64,000 bases of DNA from Corylus avellana (GCF_901000735.1 NC_081541.1:36908060-36972059), one strand, 5' to 3'; positions 1 through 9,881 are shown, numbered from the stretch's first letter. Translations and numbers: made by a program. Notes: generated by a model from the sequence alone, not told the origin.

Positions 1-411
1 TAAACCGTATTAAAGAATTATATTATTTTATATTAATCTTGTCCCTTCATGAACAATATCCTGGCTCCGCCCCTGGCTGCCAAAGAACCCAAACTCAATC
101 TGTGTTCCCCCCAAAAATAAGGATATTTTTGGGGGGACCATGGGAAAAGACCATGACTTGGGTTAATTACCTTTTTACTTACAATATCTTTATTTTTCCT
201 TATTTTTAAATTTATCATTAAATCTGTTATCTTATATGGCCTACATACGAGTTCTATAAATTCAATAGTAGATTTGAAAAAAAGTATATATGAAGTTGGA
301 TGGGAGTTGAATATGACAAGGAAAAAAAATATACATACTCTGAGAAATGCTATTTTTTTTCCTTATCATCCCCACCTCGATATCATTATCTCCTAATTAC
401 AAGTTAATATG
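1..411. other. AT-rich intergenic DNA with transposon debris
   Basis: No coding region is visible. Positions 65-150 resemble the GGCTCCG/GGGGGGACCATGG element found complete at 54539-54966. Positions 239-330 are a reverse-complement match to 54090-54200, a MITE-like sequence. Positions 372-411 match, inverted and in two pieces, the 3' flank of the first cysteine-rich peptide gene (3402-3427 and 3329-3343). Confidence 0.5.
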
Positions 412-416
412 ATCTT

Positions 417-1092
417 TGTTGGGAATAATCCCACCTTGCCGGCCCATCAAGAGAACTTAGGGCATCTAGGTGATAGCTGATCCACCAAAGAGTGTGCCTT
501 CCTGAGATGGGTCTGGCTTAGGAGATGCAAGCCTAATCGAATATGTTGATAGGTACGATCCAGCCCCGGAACCTTAATGCACTCAGCATACCGGGTCAGT
601 ATCTCAGGTATGAGTGCAACCCGGGATATGGACCTGTGAACCTAGGAAAGAGCAAGACCCGGGAATTCCAAATTAGGTCTCATTTCATGAGATTCGGATC
701 AAAGTCCTACTCCAAGGTGAATTGGGTATGGGTCACGGTCTAGGTCCAACTAGGACTTCCAGAAGTATCCAACCAATACTCTTATTCTTTGGAAGAGTAG
801 GACTCAAGTCTCCTAGGTCAACTTGGAGAGAAATTCCTAATAGACTTCTCACCTAAGTTTATAAATAGGCCTTACACCAGATACAAAAGATATAGATTGA
901 ATTCTTGTATTCTATGCATACCCTTCTTCAGAGACTAATTTAGGCATTAAAGTGAGACCTCGCCAAACCTTCCGAGTTCTCTTACCGTGTGTTGGTTTTG
1001 TAGGCATTGTGAAAGGCGGGAAGAACGAAGACACAAGCAGAAGATTCTTGAAAAACATGCATTTCACATTGTGTCGGAAAACTGTTCTAACA
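417..1092 (+). mobile_element. Solo LTR of a Gypsy-type (Tat/Ogre-like) retrotransposon
   Basis: The 676-bp unit begins TGTTGGGAATAATCC and ends TTCTAACA. It is flanked by a perfect 5-bp target duplication ATCTT (412-416 and 1093-1097), so both ends are exact. A TATAAATA box at 860-867 gives the plus orientation. The part downstream of the TATA box resembles the R/U5 of Tat/Ogre Gypsy LTRs; that lineage is recalled, not searched. There is no primer binding site or coding region next to it, so this is an LTR left by LTR-LTR recombination. Confidence 0.8.
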
Positions 1093-1152
1093 ATCTTATT
1101 GCTACTATTCTTAAGAATAAGTGAAAATACCAGATAAAGTAGTAGATGCTAA

Positions 1153-1290
1153 GCCATGTGTGGCTTGTGGTCCAGGGCCTAGTTGCTTTATTTTCCACGT
1201 GCCATTCACCCATACGCATGGGCCATGTGTGGCTTGTGGTCCAGGGCCTAGTTGCTTTATTTTCCACGTGCCATTCACCCATACGCATTT
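1153..1290. repeat. Tandem duplication, 2 x 69 bp
   Basis: Two nearly identical 69-bp units (1153-1221 and 1222-1290) start at GCCATGTGTGGC. The plus-strand reading frames across them are by-products of the repeat. The near-perfect identity suggests a recent duplication. Confidence 0.9.
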
Positions 1291-1388
1291 TTTTCATTTT
1301 TCATTTTTTTTTTTTTAGAAAAAAAATAAAGGGTAAAAGTTGGACTTTTGTTGGGCAAAAAAGTTGGGCCTTTAGCATTTCTCTAATT

Positions 1389-1560
1389 TAAATGTAGAAA
1401 TTGGATTGAATTGAATTGAATTAAATGTATTGGATAATTTAAATGTAGATATTGGATTGAATTGAATGTATTGGATAATGTAAATGTAGATATTGGATTG
1501 AATTGAATGTATTGGATATTGGATTGAATGCATTGAATATATTGGATATTGGATATCAGG
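1389..1560. repeat. AT-rich minisatellite, ~41-bp period
   Basis: Imperfect copies of a unit built from AAATGTAGATATTGGATTG and AATGTATTGGATAAT repeat about four times. The Ile-Gln-Tyr-Pro-rich minus-strand reading frames here come from the repeat and are not a protein gene. Confidence 0.8.
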
Positions 1561-1627
1561 GTAATACGTAAATCTGGATTTATACCCGAATAATTCAAAA
1601 AATATATAAATTAAAAAAAAAAACTTA

Positions 1628-1780
1628 TTTTTGACGTGTGAAAATTCATACGTCAAAAACTCGAATTTTTTGACACCCGCCCTTTTAACCGTTGAGACAC
1701 GTCAAAAGAGTTCTCTGACATGTTAATGTGACTAACACGTCAGAAATGGCTAGTCAAAAAAAATTGCAATTTTTGTAGTG
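1628..1780. mobile_element. CACTA transposon, right terminus
   Basis: The sequence ends TTTTTGTAGTG at 1780, the reverse complement of a CACTACAAAAA terminal repeat. Subterminal motifs of the TGACGTGTCA type occur in both orientations. A core TTTTTGACACCCGCCCTTTT is shared with the CACTA ends at 18406-18614 and 51871-52208, so the three are one family. The opposite terminus was not found. Confidence 0.75.
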
Positions 1781-2482
1781 ACAATTAATTCTAAGTTTAT
1801 AACAATCCTCAAAAATAATAATAATAATAATAATAATAATGAAAACAAAACAAAATTTTTTAATGAAAATTTAACTAAATTCCTAATTTTGCAGGATCTT
1901 AGTCACATTCTGCAACTTTGATAAAATAAAATAAAAAGTTAATAAATGGATCATTTGGAGCATATAAAATCATAGCCTACTGCTAGTTTGGTTTTCATGA
2001 AAAAGAGATATCCAGCTGGATTTTTGGGTTAAGGATAATTCATTTTATTGCAAATAAAAAAGAAAAGAGCGGCAAACATTGATATGAAAAAATTCAAATG
2101 ATTTAATTAAAAAAAAAATTATTAAGATTTGGTGAAATTCACAAATTCTTGAAAATTCTAAATTGGATCAAGATTCTCAACAATTTTTGGCAAAAAAAAA
2201 AAAAAAAAAAAAAAAAAAATTCTCAACAATTTATAGGAAATTTTAGCATATTAAAATTTTATCATTATTTTCAAGTTAAATGGTTCAGATTTTGTCAAAT
2301 ATTAATATTGATATGATTGAGATTTTGCATCATACCCTTGCTCTAATCAAAGTCATTTATTTTAAATAAACAATCCAAACTGCAACATCACATAGGAAAA
2401 AGAGAAGAGTAGGGAGCGGCTAAATGGGTAGTTCGAGGGGCAGCCAAATCACCTTTTTGACCGTAAGACGTGGTTTGCACGG
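1781..2482. other. AT-rich intergenic DNA, no gene seen
   Basis: Contains an (AAT)n run near 1815-1840 and a poly-A run near 2191-2219. No coding or structural RNA signal is visible. Confidence 0.5.
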
Positions 2483-2728
2483 AATTGAGATCTCCTTCAA
2501 TTGAAGAGAAATTGGAGATTCTCCAATTGTTAATCGTGACCCTTCCTTTTAAATCCAATGGTTTATAAAATGCCAGTTGTTTTTGTATAACCGATGCATT
2601 AAATGATGACTTTTGTTTTACCAAGGTTTAAATGATTTTATAGACCATTAGATTTAAAAATGAAGGGCCACGATTAATAATTGAAAAATCTCAAATTTCT
2701 CCCCAATTGGAGGGAATCCGGATCTAGC
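2483..2728. mobile_element. Foldback MITE
   Basis: Two arms of ~85 bp (about 2488-2575 and 2633-2715) are imperfect reverse complements, sharing segments such as TTAATCGTG.CCCTTC and AAATTTGAGATT-like stretches around a ~60-bp loop. No transposase is present. A target duplication could not be fixed, so the superfamily is uncertain. Confidence 0.6.
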
Positions 2729-3125
2729 TTTCCTATTTAATGTCATGTTTTGAGGCTACTGTTTACGGGTTAAAAACTAATACACAGTACTCATAATCTC
2801 ATCTCCACCGTTCACAATGAAGAGTCATGTGTCCTGAATATCTCTGCAAAATTTCAGCTCAATCGAATTACAAATGCTCGTTGATTGATCTGTTGATCAA
2901 GACTGGACAAAAAATTCTATAAACTCTCTTTTCGTTCCCTCTCTGTCTAGCGGCAGCTCTCTCTTCTTTTTCTTTAAATTTTTCTGATTACTCTTTGCTG
3001 CAGCAAAGGATAGGGTTATTAACCGTACTCTCCGAAATGGGCCTTTCCATATGGGTTTATAAATAAAAACGCACATTGACTAGTTTTTGACAAGTTTGGG
3101 CCATCCTCCACTTAGGAGGGAAACC
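2729..3125. other. Intergenic DNA, no gene seen
   Basis: CT-rich and AT-rich sequence. It may be part of the decayed LINE that ends just downstream, but no conserved frame is visible. Confidence 0.35.
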
Positions 3126-3320
3126 CAACCCACCAATATGGTGGCTCATGTTTTAGCTCGTCTAGCTCACAATAACAATATGGATAGGGTGTTGCGTTAT
3201 GACCCCCCAAATGTATTCGTGAGATTCTTGATGTAGAGCAATTTGCTTTGTATTTTTGATATGATTCCAAAGAAATCGCATTTTTTTCTCAAAAAATAAA
3301 AATAAAATAAAATAAAATAA
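3126..3320 (+). pseudogene. LINE (L1) 3' end: RNase H C-terminal remnant
   Basis: A short plus frame reads MVAHVLARLAHNNN, then a Tyr-Asp-Pro-Pro stretch and a stop at about 3234. This is the form of the C-terminal end of the RNase H domain of plant L1 ORF2, where the His helps form the active site (family knowledge). A-rich (AAAAT)n sequence follows at 3291-3320 and may be the decayed poly-A tail. Everything upstream has lost its frame. Confidence 0.5.
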
Positions 3321-3443
3321 GCAATCACATTAACTTGTAATTAATTATGTTATAATTGAAAGAAAAAAAAAATTGAAAAGGTGCAAATTATTACAACAAG
3401 ATAGGAGATAATGAAATCGAGGTGGGGATTAATATATTATTGT

Positions 3444-3449
3444 TTTATT
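3444..3449 (-). promoter_or_regulatory. Candidate polyadenylation signal of peptide gene 1
   Basis: AATAAA on the minus strand within AAATGAATAAAA, ~100 bases downstream of the stop codon. The same motif is kept in the paralogous flank at 54501-54506. Confidence 0.45.
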
Positions 3450-3550
3450 CATTTCAATTTCTTCACTGCTACAGCATCCTCCTCTAGACCTCTCTTTTCC
3501 TTTTCAATTTGTTTAATTTATTTTTTCTATCTCCTTGAAATACATAAAAT

Positions 3551-3805
3551 TCACAACCTAAGCTTCGGAGGTCGAGGAAGGCAACAACATCTGTCTGGAA
3601 GGCGACAATATGAAATAATAGGACCGAACCCACACCTTTCCTCGCAACTGTCGGGTGTACAACTAGGAAAATCAAAGCAGTCACCATCACCTATGCCTTG
3701 TCCTGGTACAATTCCTGTCATTCACGACCAAAAAATAAAAGATCAAGAAAAATATAATAGTCTCATTACGGTGTTAAAGGAAAAACTATATAAATAAATA
3801 ACGTT

Positions 3806-3847
<42 letters not shown>

Positions 3848-4334
3848 CACAACTCTTTAGATTAAGAGTAGAGAATAACTCTCCTATGTATATATACACC
3901 ATGACTTTTCACCTTAGAGAACACTTGTCCACAAATTTGTATGTAATAGGTTACAGTATATATTAAACTAAATACACACTGTCTCACAATATAATTTAAA
4001 GATATTTAAATTTAAGCAGGAAATTTGTATTTAAGAGACAAATAATAGGCTCGACTTATAAAAGTTTGGAATCATGTTGTGATGATGAAACCCTAAACAC
4101 TGATACGAATGCTAAGACTTAGTTCTTTGTTGAATATAAACAAAAAGGAGTGTTTTTGTGCACTAAACACACTGATTAATATACGCACGAAATTTGACCA
4201 AATTAATCCCCTTCAAAAATTTCTTTTAACAAATTGAAGAATAAATAATATTTGTACGAAGGAGAAGAAACCATACCAAAAGAGAAAACTAGGAAAGTCA
4301 CCAAAAGGAGAGAGAATGCTGCGGAGTATTTCAT
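3551..4334 (-). CDS. Secreted cysteine-rich (defensin-like) peptide gene 1, two exons
   Basis: Coding parts are 4277-4334 (exon 1) and 3551-3714 (exon 2), separated by a 562-bp intron with GTATGG donor and GACAG acceptor, phase 1. Together they give 73 codons plus stop. Exon 1 is a signal peptide (MKYSAAFSLLLVTF...). Exon 2 carries eight cysteines spaced C-x5-C-x4-C-x3-C-x8-C-x5-C-C-C, then a Leu-Pro-Arg-Pro-Pro tail. The CxxxC plus CxC arrangement fits a cysteine-stabilised alpha-beta fold, and a signal exon split from a mature exon is typical of plant defensin-like genes. A role in defence or cell-cell signalling is inferred from family only. The ATG at 4334 is preferred because the paralogue starts there; an in-frame ATG at 4343 would add three residues. 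The gene is too split to appear as one open frame. It could still be silent; expression is untested. Confidence 0.8.
3808..3845. repeat. (TA)n microsatellite in the intron of peptide gene 1
   Basis: About 18 uninterrupted TA units. The paralogous intron at 55198-55861 lacks it. Confidence 0.9.
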
Positions 4335-4441
4335 ATTTTGCATGAAAAAGAAAAAGAAAATAATAAAAAAGAAAAGAAAAACCACTAAAACTCTTCAATT
4401 TTTAACCTCAAATGAATGAAAAACACATATAGACTTATGCC

Positions 4442-4450
4442 ATATATATA
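4442..4450 (-). promoter_or_regulatory. TATA box of peptide gene 1
   Basis: TATATATA read on the minus strand, ~108 bases upstream of the preferred ATG. The element and its flank (CATATATATAGCAAAGAATA) are conserved in the paralogue, where it is duplicated. Confidence 0.55.
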
Positions 4451-5120
4451 GCAAAGAATAAGCCGCAATATTTCTTAAGCAAATACCCTAATATTAGGTG
4501 AAAGATTTCAGACAATAAAAAAGAGTTTGAAATAAACCTTAATTTTAAGTGAAAGATTTCAGACAATAAAAGAGAATTAGAAATAAATTTAACAAAAAAT
4601 TATATATATCAAGAAACGTTAAAGAAGTTGACATAATTAAGTTGGTGAATGTATCAATAAAAGAAAATTATAGAATAAAATATGAAAATATATTAAAGAA
4701 TAATGACAAGCCATATATATGTAGCTAAAAAGGTAAAATCAGCTATATAGAGAAATAGAAAGAAATTAAGAGTATATTAATAATAGAAAAATATGGAATT
4801 TTTTTCTTTCAAAAACATTTTCGTTTTTGAAAGTCTTTCTCAAAATAATCTTCTTTCGGTTTTATTTCTCAAATTAATATCTTTTTTTTTTTCTTGACAT
4901 GAAATTAATAACTTCTATGTTGTATGTTGAAGGGAACAATTAAAAGTCATGCATGGAAGGGTATAGTACTACGATATAAAACTAGAAAGAAATCAAGAGA
5001 GTACTAATTATATAAAAAGAAAAAATCGGAGTTTTTTCCTTAAAACATATATAACATTGTATTTTTGTCCCTTTTTTCATAATAGTCTTTTTTTTAAAAA
5101 AAAATTTCTTAAATTAATGC

Positions 5121-5466
5121 ATTTTACAAATAAAATGTATTGGTTTTAGACTTTGTCTTCATTTGCAAATAAAACATGATTTGAGAAAATAAAATAGGAT
5201 TTAGAATAAAGTAAATAACCTAATTAACAGATCAAGAAAGGAAACCATAGAATAGAATATAACAATATATTAGAGGAACAATGAAAATCATGTCTAGAAA
5301 TGTCGTAAAATAAGATATTGATCAAGAAAGCAAACAAGATAATATTGATCTCATATGCTCTGGAGGGCAAATGGGACCAAGCAGTAAGGGAAAAATAAAC
5401 CAAGTAGGCCCGTGGATATGCAGGAAGCTGGGGTTTCACTAAAATGGAAATTTACTGATTTCTATG
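5121..5466. other. AT-rich intergenic DNA, no gene seen
   Basis: Lies between the upstream edge of the duplicated block and a Copia LTR. No supported feature. Confidence 0.4.
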
Positions 5467-5742
5467 TGTTAGAGATAAAAATCAAAGCCACATACAAGAT
5501 AATTCACAAGATGAGTCACGGTCAAGAAGGAGACAATCTTTATCTCATAGTAAAAGAGTTTATCTTGTACTATAGTTCTTAGTCTAGTTCAAATGCTCTC
5601 TCTTAGTTATATTAGATATGTACTTAGTTTAAAGATCATTCATATTTCAAACTGTACAAGCTATATATATGGTACGTAAGTAACATGTGCTTTAAGGTAT
5701 TCAAACCAAAAGTACCTTCACATTATTTCATGGTATCAGAAC
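5467..5742 (+). promoter_or_regulatory. Putative Copia 5' LTR and tRNA-Met primer binding site
   Basis: The LTR runs from TGTTAGAGATAAAAATC to ...CTTCACA (about 5467-5722, ~256 bp). The primer site TGGTATCAGAAC is at 5731-5742, two bases off the canonical complement of initiator tRNA-Met. The LTR borders are inferred from the TG/CA ends only. Confidence 0.55.
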
Positions 5743-5794
5743 TTTTCTAAAATTCGATCATGGTGGTACATGTGCTTTACGCTTATTCGATCTA

Positions 5795-6525
5795 ATGGCT
5801 TCCACAGGGATGACTGCTTCATACACGTTCTCTAACGTGTCTCATCTAGTTTATGTTAAGCTTGATCATGGTGGTAACCACATCCGGAGGTTAACTCAAA
5901 TTGAGCATGTTCTTACGGCCAATGAGTTGATGGGTATCGTCGATGGTAAAGAACGGTGCCCATCAGCACATCTCTCTGCCTCCTCTGATAAGGAATAGCA
6001 AGCTATTAATCCTGCTTATTCCCTTTGGGTTAAGAAGGATCAATCCATCCTCGACTGGGTCAACACTGCACTCTCTGAGTCGTATTGTCGACCGTTTATG
6101 ACCTCCACACCTCTCATGAAGTGTGGCGATTTTTTGGCTATCCAATTTGCCTCTCTTTCAAGAACTCGGCTTCCAATATCAGACGTGAATTACAGACACT
6201 CAAACATGATAACCAAACGTGTATTGCCTTCATGGACTCTGCCCTGCGTTTGGTCAATGATTTATTTTTTGTTGGACAACGAGTTGTTGATCAAGATTTC
6301 ATCGATTATATAATGAATGGCGTTCATTCTGCCTACAACCCGTTTGTGCTCAATTTCTCTTATGCATCACGTGCGGGACCAGTCTCCTTTGCAGTGTTTC
6401 ATGAGGCCGAGCTTCTATCTTTTGAGCATCTTCTGCATGCACAACAGCAACAAATTCAGCCCGACACGTTAGTTGCCTTCCTCTGCAATAGATCACCAAA
6501 CTCATCTTTCTCCAAGAAGCGCTGA
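5795..6525 (+). pseudogene. Copia gag polyprotein, frameshifted
   Basis: The ATG at 5795 opens a frame through LVYVKLDHGGNHIRRLTQIE to a stop at 5998. Reading then continues past the stop, with a further shift into the 6085-6525 frame (TSHEVW... QTCIAFMDSALRLVNDL...). This is the order of the plant Copia gag (UBN2-type) domain: an LDxxNxxxW-like start (here mutated), a WVNTALSES-type middle and a helical C-terminal half. It has at least one stop and one frameshift, so it is dead. No zinc knuckle is visible before the protease region. Confidence 0.7.
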
Positions 6526-6780
6526 CCACCATTCCGCAATAATTACCCAAGGAAGCCTCCATCTCCAGCTTCTCTTGAGTCACGTGGCACCTCACCACAA
6601 GCTTCCTCTACTACCACAAATTATCGGCTACCTTGCCAAATAAGTGGCAAGATTACTCACCAAGCACTATATTATTTTCATCGCATGGACTATGGTTACC
6701 AAGGCCGTCACCCTCCAACACAACTAGCTGCAATGGCTACCCATCCTACTACCCAACCTGATGATGATTCTTCCTGATTT

Positions 6781-7303
6781 GTGAACAGTGCCGCCAATTT
6801 GCACCTCACTCCAGCACTTACGAAACTCCAGTTTATTGAACCTTATGTTGGGTCTGACGCTATTGCCGTGGGTAACGGCTCAGGTTTGCAAATTAAAAAT
6901 ACTAGTTATCTCTCTTTTCAAACACCCATTGCTACCTTACATTTATCTAGAGTTTGCGGACAGTGTCGCCAATATGCACCTCACTCCAGCACTTAAGAAA
7001 CTCCAGTTTACTAAACCTTATGTTGGGTATGACTCTATTGCCGTGGGTAACGGCTCAGGTTTGCAAATTAAAAATGCTGGTTATCTCTCTTTTCAAGCAT
7101 CCACTGCTACCTTACATTTATCTAGAATTTGTGGACACTGTCACCAATATGCACCTCCCTCCGGCACTTAAGAAACTCTAGTTTATTGAAACCTTATGTT
7201 GGGTCTAACTCTATTGTTGTGGGTAACAGCTCGAGTTTGCAAATTAAAAATACTAGTTCCCTCTCTTTTCAAACACCCACTGCTACCTTACATTTATCTA
7301 GAT
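6781..7303 (+). repeat. Three tandem 175-bp copies of a Copia protease segment
   Basis: Units start at 6781, 6956 and 7131, each with CAGTG(C/T)CGCCAAT-like starts. They encode, in changing frames, the region just after the Copia aspartic-protease active site (residues like LQFIEPYVGSDAIAVGNG). Because 175 is not a multiple of three, each repeat shifts frame, so the array arose after the element had lost function or destroyed it. The third unit ends near 7303. Confidence 0.85.
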
Positions 7304-7439
7304 TTTTTCATTGGCCTACTGCAATTGCCAACCACTTGTCCATCATCAGTTTTGTAAATATAATTATTGTTTCTTTATTTCAGCTGGCCTTTTTTAAAAT
7401 TTTTTTAATTTTTTTTTATTTTTATAAAGTACAATCAAA

Positions 7440-7585
7440 CGGGCCCAACCCTATTGGAAGGTCAGAGTGAAGGTGGCCTCTATCCAATCAATGCTACCAA
7501 GGATACTCTCAATAAATCTCGAATTCACATGGCCATGCTTGGTGTTAAAGTTTCCAATAGTGTGTGGCATTCGAGACTTAATTGG
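7440..7585 (+). pseudogene. Copia GAG-pre-integrase fragment
   Basis: The two plus frames read GQSEGGLYPINATKDTL and MAMLGVKVSNSVWHSRL, matching the GAG-pre-integrase domain, whose zinc-binding His lies in a WHxRLGH motif; here WHSRL is kept and the rest is lost. It is separated from the protease repeats by ~130 bp of T-rich filler. Confidence 0.6.
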
Positions 7586-7589
7586 TCGT

Positions 7590-9069
7590 CCCTCATCTTT
7601 TCTAACAGGGTTTCGCCCGTTTCAAAAGTAGCAGGATTAGCAGGACCATCTTTTGGGGTTTTAAAAGGAAAAGCTTTAATAATAGCACCTTTGCATTGAA
7701 TAAGAAGATTTTCAAGGGGTGGATGACTTGCTTTGATAATAGTTTTATCCTCTTTAACAAATGGGTTTTTAACAACATTTAAAACGTTAGTAGAGGAATA
7801 ATAGTTTTGGAGAAAATCGAAAAATAAAATATGCTTTTATAATTTAATCATTTTTTCAATCTATTGGATTTTAATTTGGGATTTTTCTTTTTCAGAATAA
7901 TTAGCATGATAAGCATGCCTTTGTTGTTGATTTTCTTTTGAAGAAAAATCTTTTTGCAAAGTAGGCCAATCAACTTGTGAAAATAAATGTTTAACAAGAG
8001 CATGTATAACATTGCATTGATGAGTAGGAGAAAGGGGAGCATTAAAATTAGAAGCAGAAAGAGAAACATCTCTCTCTTCTTCAGTATGAGAAGGAGGAGG
8101 AGTTTGTTTAGCAGTGTAAAAAGCAAAGCAAACTTGTGAATCAGTCAAAACACCTTTTAGTTTCAAATCAGGATTAGTAAAGAATTTATCAATGTATTTA
8201 TCTCTTCGTGGAAATCCTTTTGTGGTGGTTGAACCAGCAAAAAACTTCCTTCTTTCATTCATAATCAAAGGTCTTTCTATTTTATTAGAAAGATTTAAAT
8301 TAAAAAAAAAACTAATTTTAATAGATCCAACTAAATACTATTGGATGTAATCAGGATTAGTGGTATCATTTACTACGTATATTAGTATCTTGGGTAGAGC
8401 ATTGAATTAGCAAAGTAGAGTTACAAGAATTCTTGATTACAGCTTGAGGATTTAGATTTATTTTCAGCAATTTGTAATAAATTCGGTAGATGATAGCAAG
8501 AGGTCTGCTACCTTCTTCCATGTCATAACTAGAGGTTAGGACATTCAAAGTCAAAGCTTTAGCAATATGAATATCATTCAACGCTAGAGTCAAGTTAGGA
8601 AAAGGATCAAAGTGGATCGGACCATTAAATAAAGAAGATTGTATCATACCAAATATACTAGTCTGAAAATTAATAAATCAAGTATCACGAAGACATAGCA
8701 AAACAGAAGCATTAATACCTAATCTGGTTAATGGTTTGACAGGAACTTGCACATAACCAATATGTAAAAACTTAAAACCTTTAACCAAAGAATCATTAAT
8801 AAATCTTTTACCAAACAGTTGGTATTTTTCATTATTGCTGGAAATAGAAAAGGTTTGTTCAACAGTTTTAATAGAATATTCAGTTTTAAAAGTAGATTTT
8901 AACCAAGAAGTAGCATAAACTTCCTTTGTAAAAGGTTTAGGGATATTCTATTTAGCAAAATTAGAAGAATATCATCTTCAACAGAGAAATGTTCAATATT
9001 AACAACATCAGCCGGTAGGGAAGGCATAGAGCTAACAGATCTAGAGCTAGAAGAATTAGATCTAAACAT
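7590..9069 (-). pseudogene. Endogenous caulimovirid-like fragment (movement-protein region)
   Basis: Read on the minus strand from an ATG at 9069, several broken frames continue one another: 8647-8366, then 8268-7861, then a frame across 7760-7590. The middle part resembles the 30K-type movement protein found at the start of the large polyprotein of florendovirus/petuvirus-like endogenous pararetroviruses. The assignment rests on remembered residue patterns and was not searched. At least two frameshifts and a stop break it, and no reverse transcriptase follows inside the window. It abuts the decayed Copia element tail to tail. A plant LTR element with a captured movement-protein-like gene is the alternative. 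Confidence 0.5.
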
Positions 9070-9247
9070 CGTGGCAGTCTAACTTTCAAATGCTAATTTA
9101 TAACATATCTGGACTATTAAGTTTATAACATATATTGGAATTAAGTCTCTAGGTACTTAATTATTGTATTAGTGTGAACTTGTATACTTATGACTTATGT
9201 CATATTATATATGTATAATTTGTTATTAGGGAAAATTACAGTTTACC

Positions 9248-9347
9248 NNNNNNNNNNNNNNNNNNNNNNNNNNNNNNNNNNNNNNNNNNNNNNNNNNNNN
9301 NNNNNNNNNNNNNNNNNNNNNNNNNNNNNNNNNNNNNNNNNNNNNNN
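9248..9347. other. Assembly gap (100 N)
   Basis: Exactly 100 N, the usual placeholder for a gap of unknown size. It separates pararetrovirus-like sequence from the MFS remnant, so their adjacency is not proven. Confidence 0.95.
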
Positions 9348-9881
9348 GTTCTTTTTCTCTCCTGCACTGGCCTGCTTCTTATCACATTCCCCTTCAAGAT
9401 TTAATTGTATTTGGCGTCAGTGATCATTGGGTTACACTTGGTGCACCATTGCCTCTTGTTTTGGCCATAATTTCTGACATCTTTGGCCTTAAACACTACT
9501 CCACATTGTTCAATTGTGGACAATTGGCAAGTCCATCTGAATTATTCTTGCTAAATCAACAACTCACTAAAAGGTTGTATCATATAGAGGCAGCGAAGTT
9601 GCATGGAATGGAGGGTATGGGGAAGCCACAGGATTGCGAGGGAAAGCAATGTTTTGGCTTATCTTTTATGATTATATATGGCCATTGCAACATTTTTTGG
9701 AGGTATACTTTCCTTGATTTTGGTGGCAAGAACGCTGAAATTTTACAAGAAAGATATACATAGAAGTAATAGAGGGAGCGAGGAGGAGTATGAAGTGGCA
9801 TTATCTTCTGTTGATCAAGCTGATCAGGATCAGAATGCTGATGTGGCATCATCTTCTGAGGATGAAAATGTGGTGGAATGA
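9348..9881 (+). pseudogene. NFD4/nodulin-like MFS transporter, C-terminal remnant
   Basis: Starting at the gap, one frame runs through GAPLPLVLAIISDIFGLKHY and LFNCGQLASP to a CFGLSFMI segment. A frameshift near 9675 then moves to a second frame, ATFFGGILSLILVARTLKFY, ending in an acidic tail and stop at 9881. The order SxIFGLKxxxTLFN, (A/G)SPxGS, CFGxxCFRLSF, final membrane helix and FYKxD tail is that of plant nodulin-like/NFD4 MFS membrane proteins. The glycine-serine after ASP is altered, the frame is broken and the N-terminal part is missing, so this is a relic. Its 5' exons may lie in the gap. Confidence 0.65.

Larger units (their letters stand above)
3410..5120. repeat. Segmental duplication copy A (contains peptide gene 1)
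   Basis: Collinear, same-orientation similarity to 54478-56520 runs through the 3' flank, exon 2, intron, exon 1, promoter and upstream DNA. Shared anchors include GGAATCATGTTGTGATGAT, AAAGTCTTTCTCAAAATAAT and GATATAAAACTAGAAAGAAA. Divergence is moderate with many indels, so the duplication is not recent. Confidence 0.85.
5467..7585 (+). mobile_element. Decayed Ty1/Copia retrotransposon
   Basis: In order: a putative 5' LTR, a tRNA-Met primer site, a frameshifted gag, a tandemly triplicated protease-region segment, and a GAG-pre-integrase fragment. The element breaks at about 7586, where unrelated minus-strand pararetrovirus-like sequence starts. No integrase core, reverse transcriptase or 3' LTR is seen. 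Confidence 0.75.

Noticed and set aside
1372..1656. Minus-strand proteins rich in Ile, Gln, Tyr and Pro
   Set aside because: Direct translation of a 41-bp minisatellite.
3411..3797. Plus-strand 128-codon frame
   Set aside because: Lies antisense to exon 2 of the cysteine-rich peptide gene and is not kept in the paralogous block.
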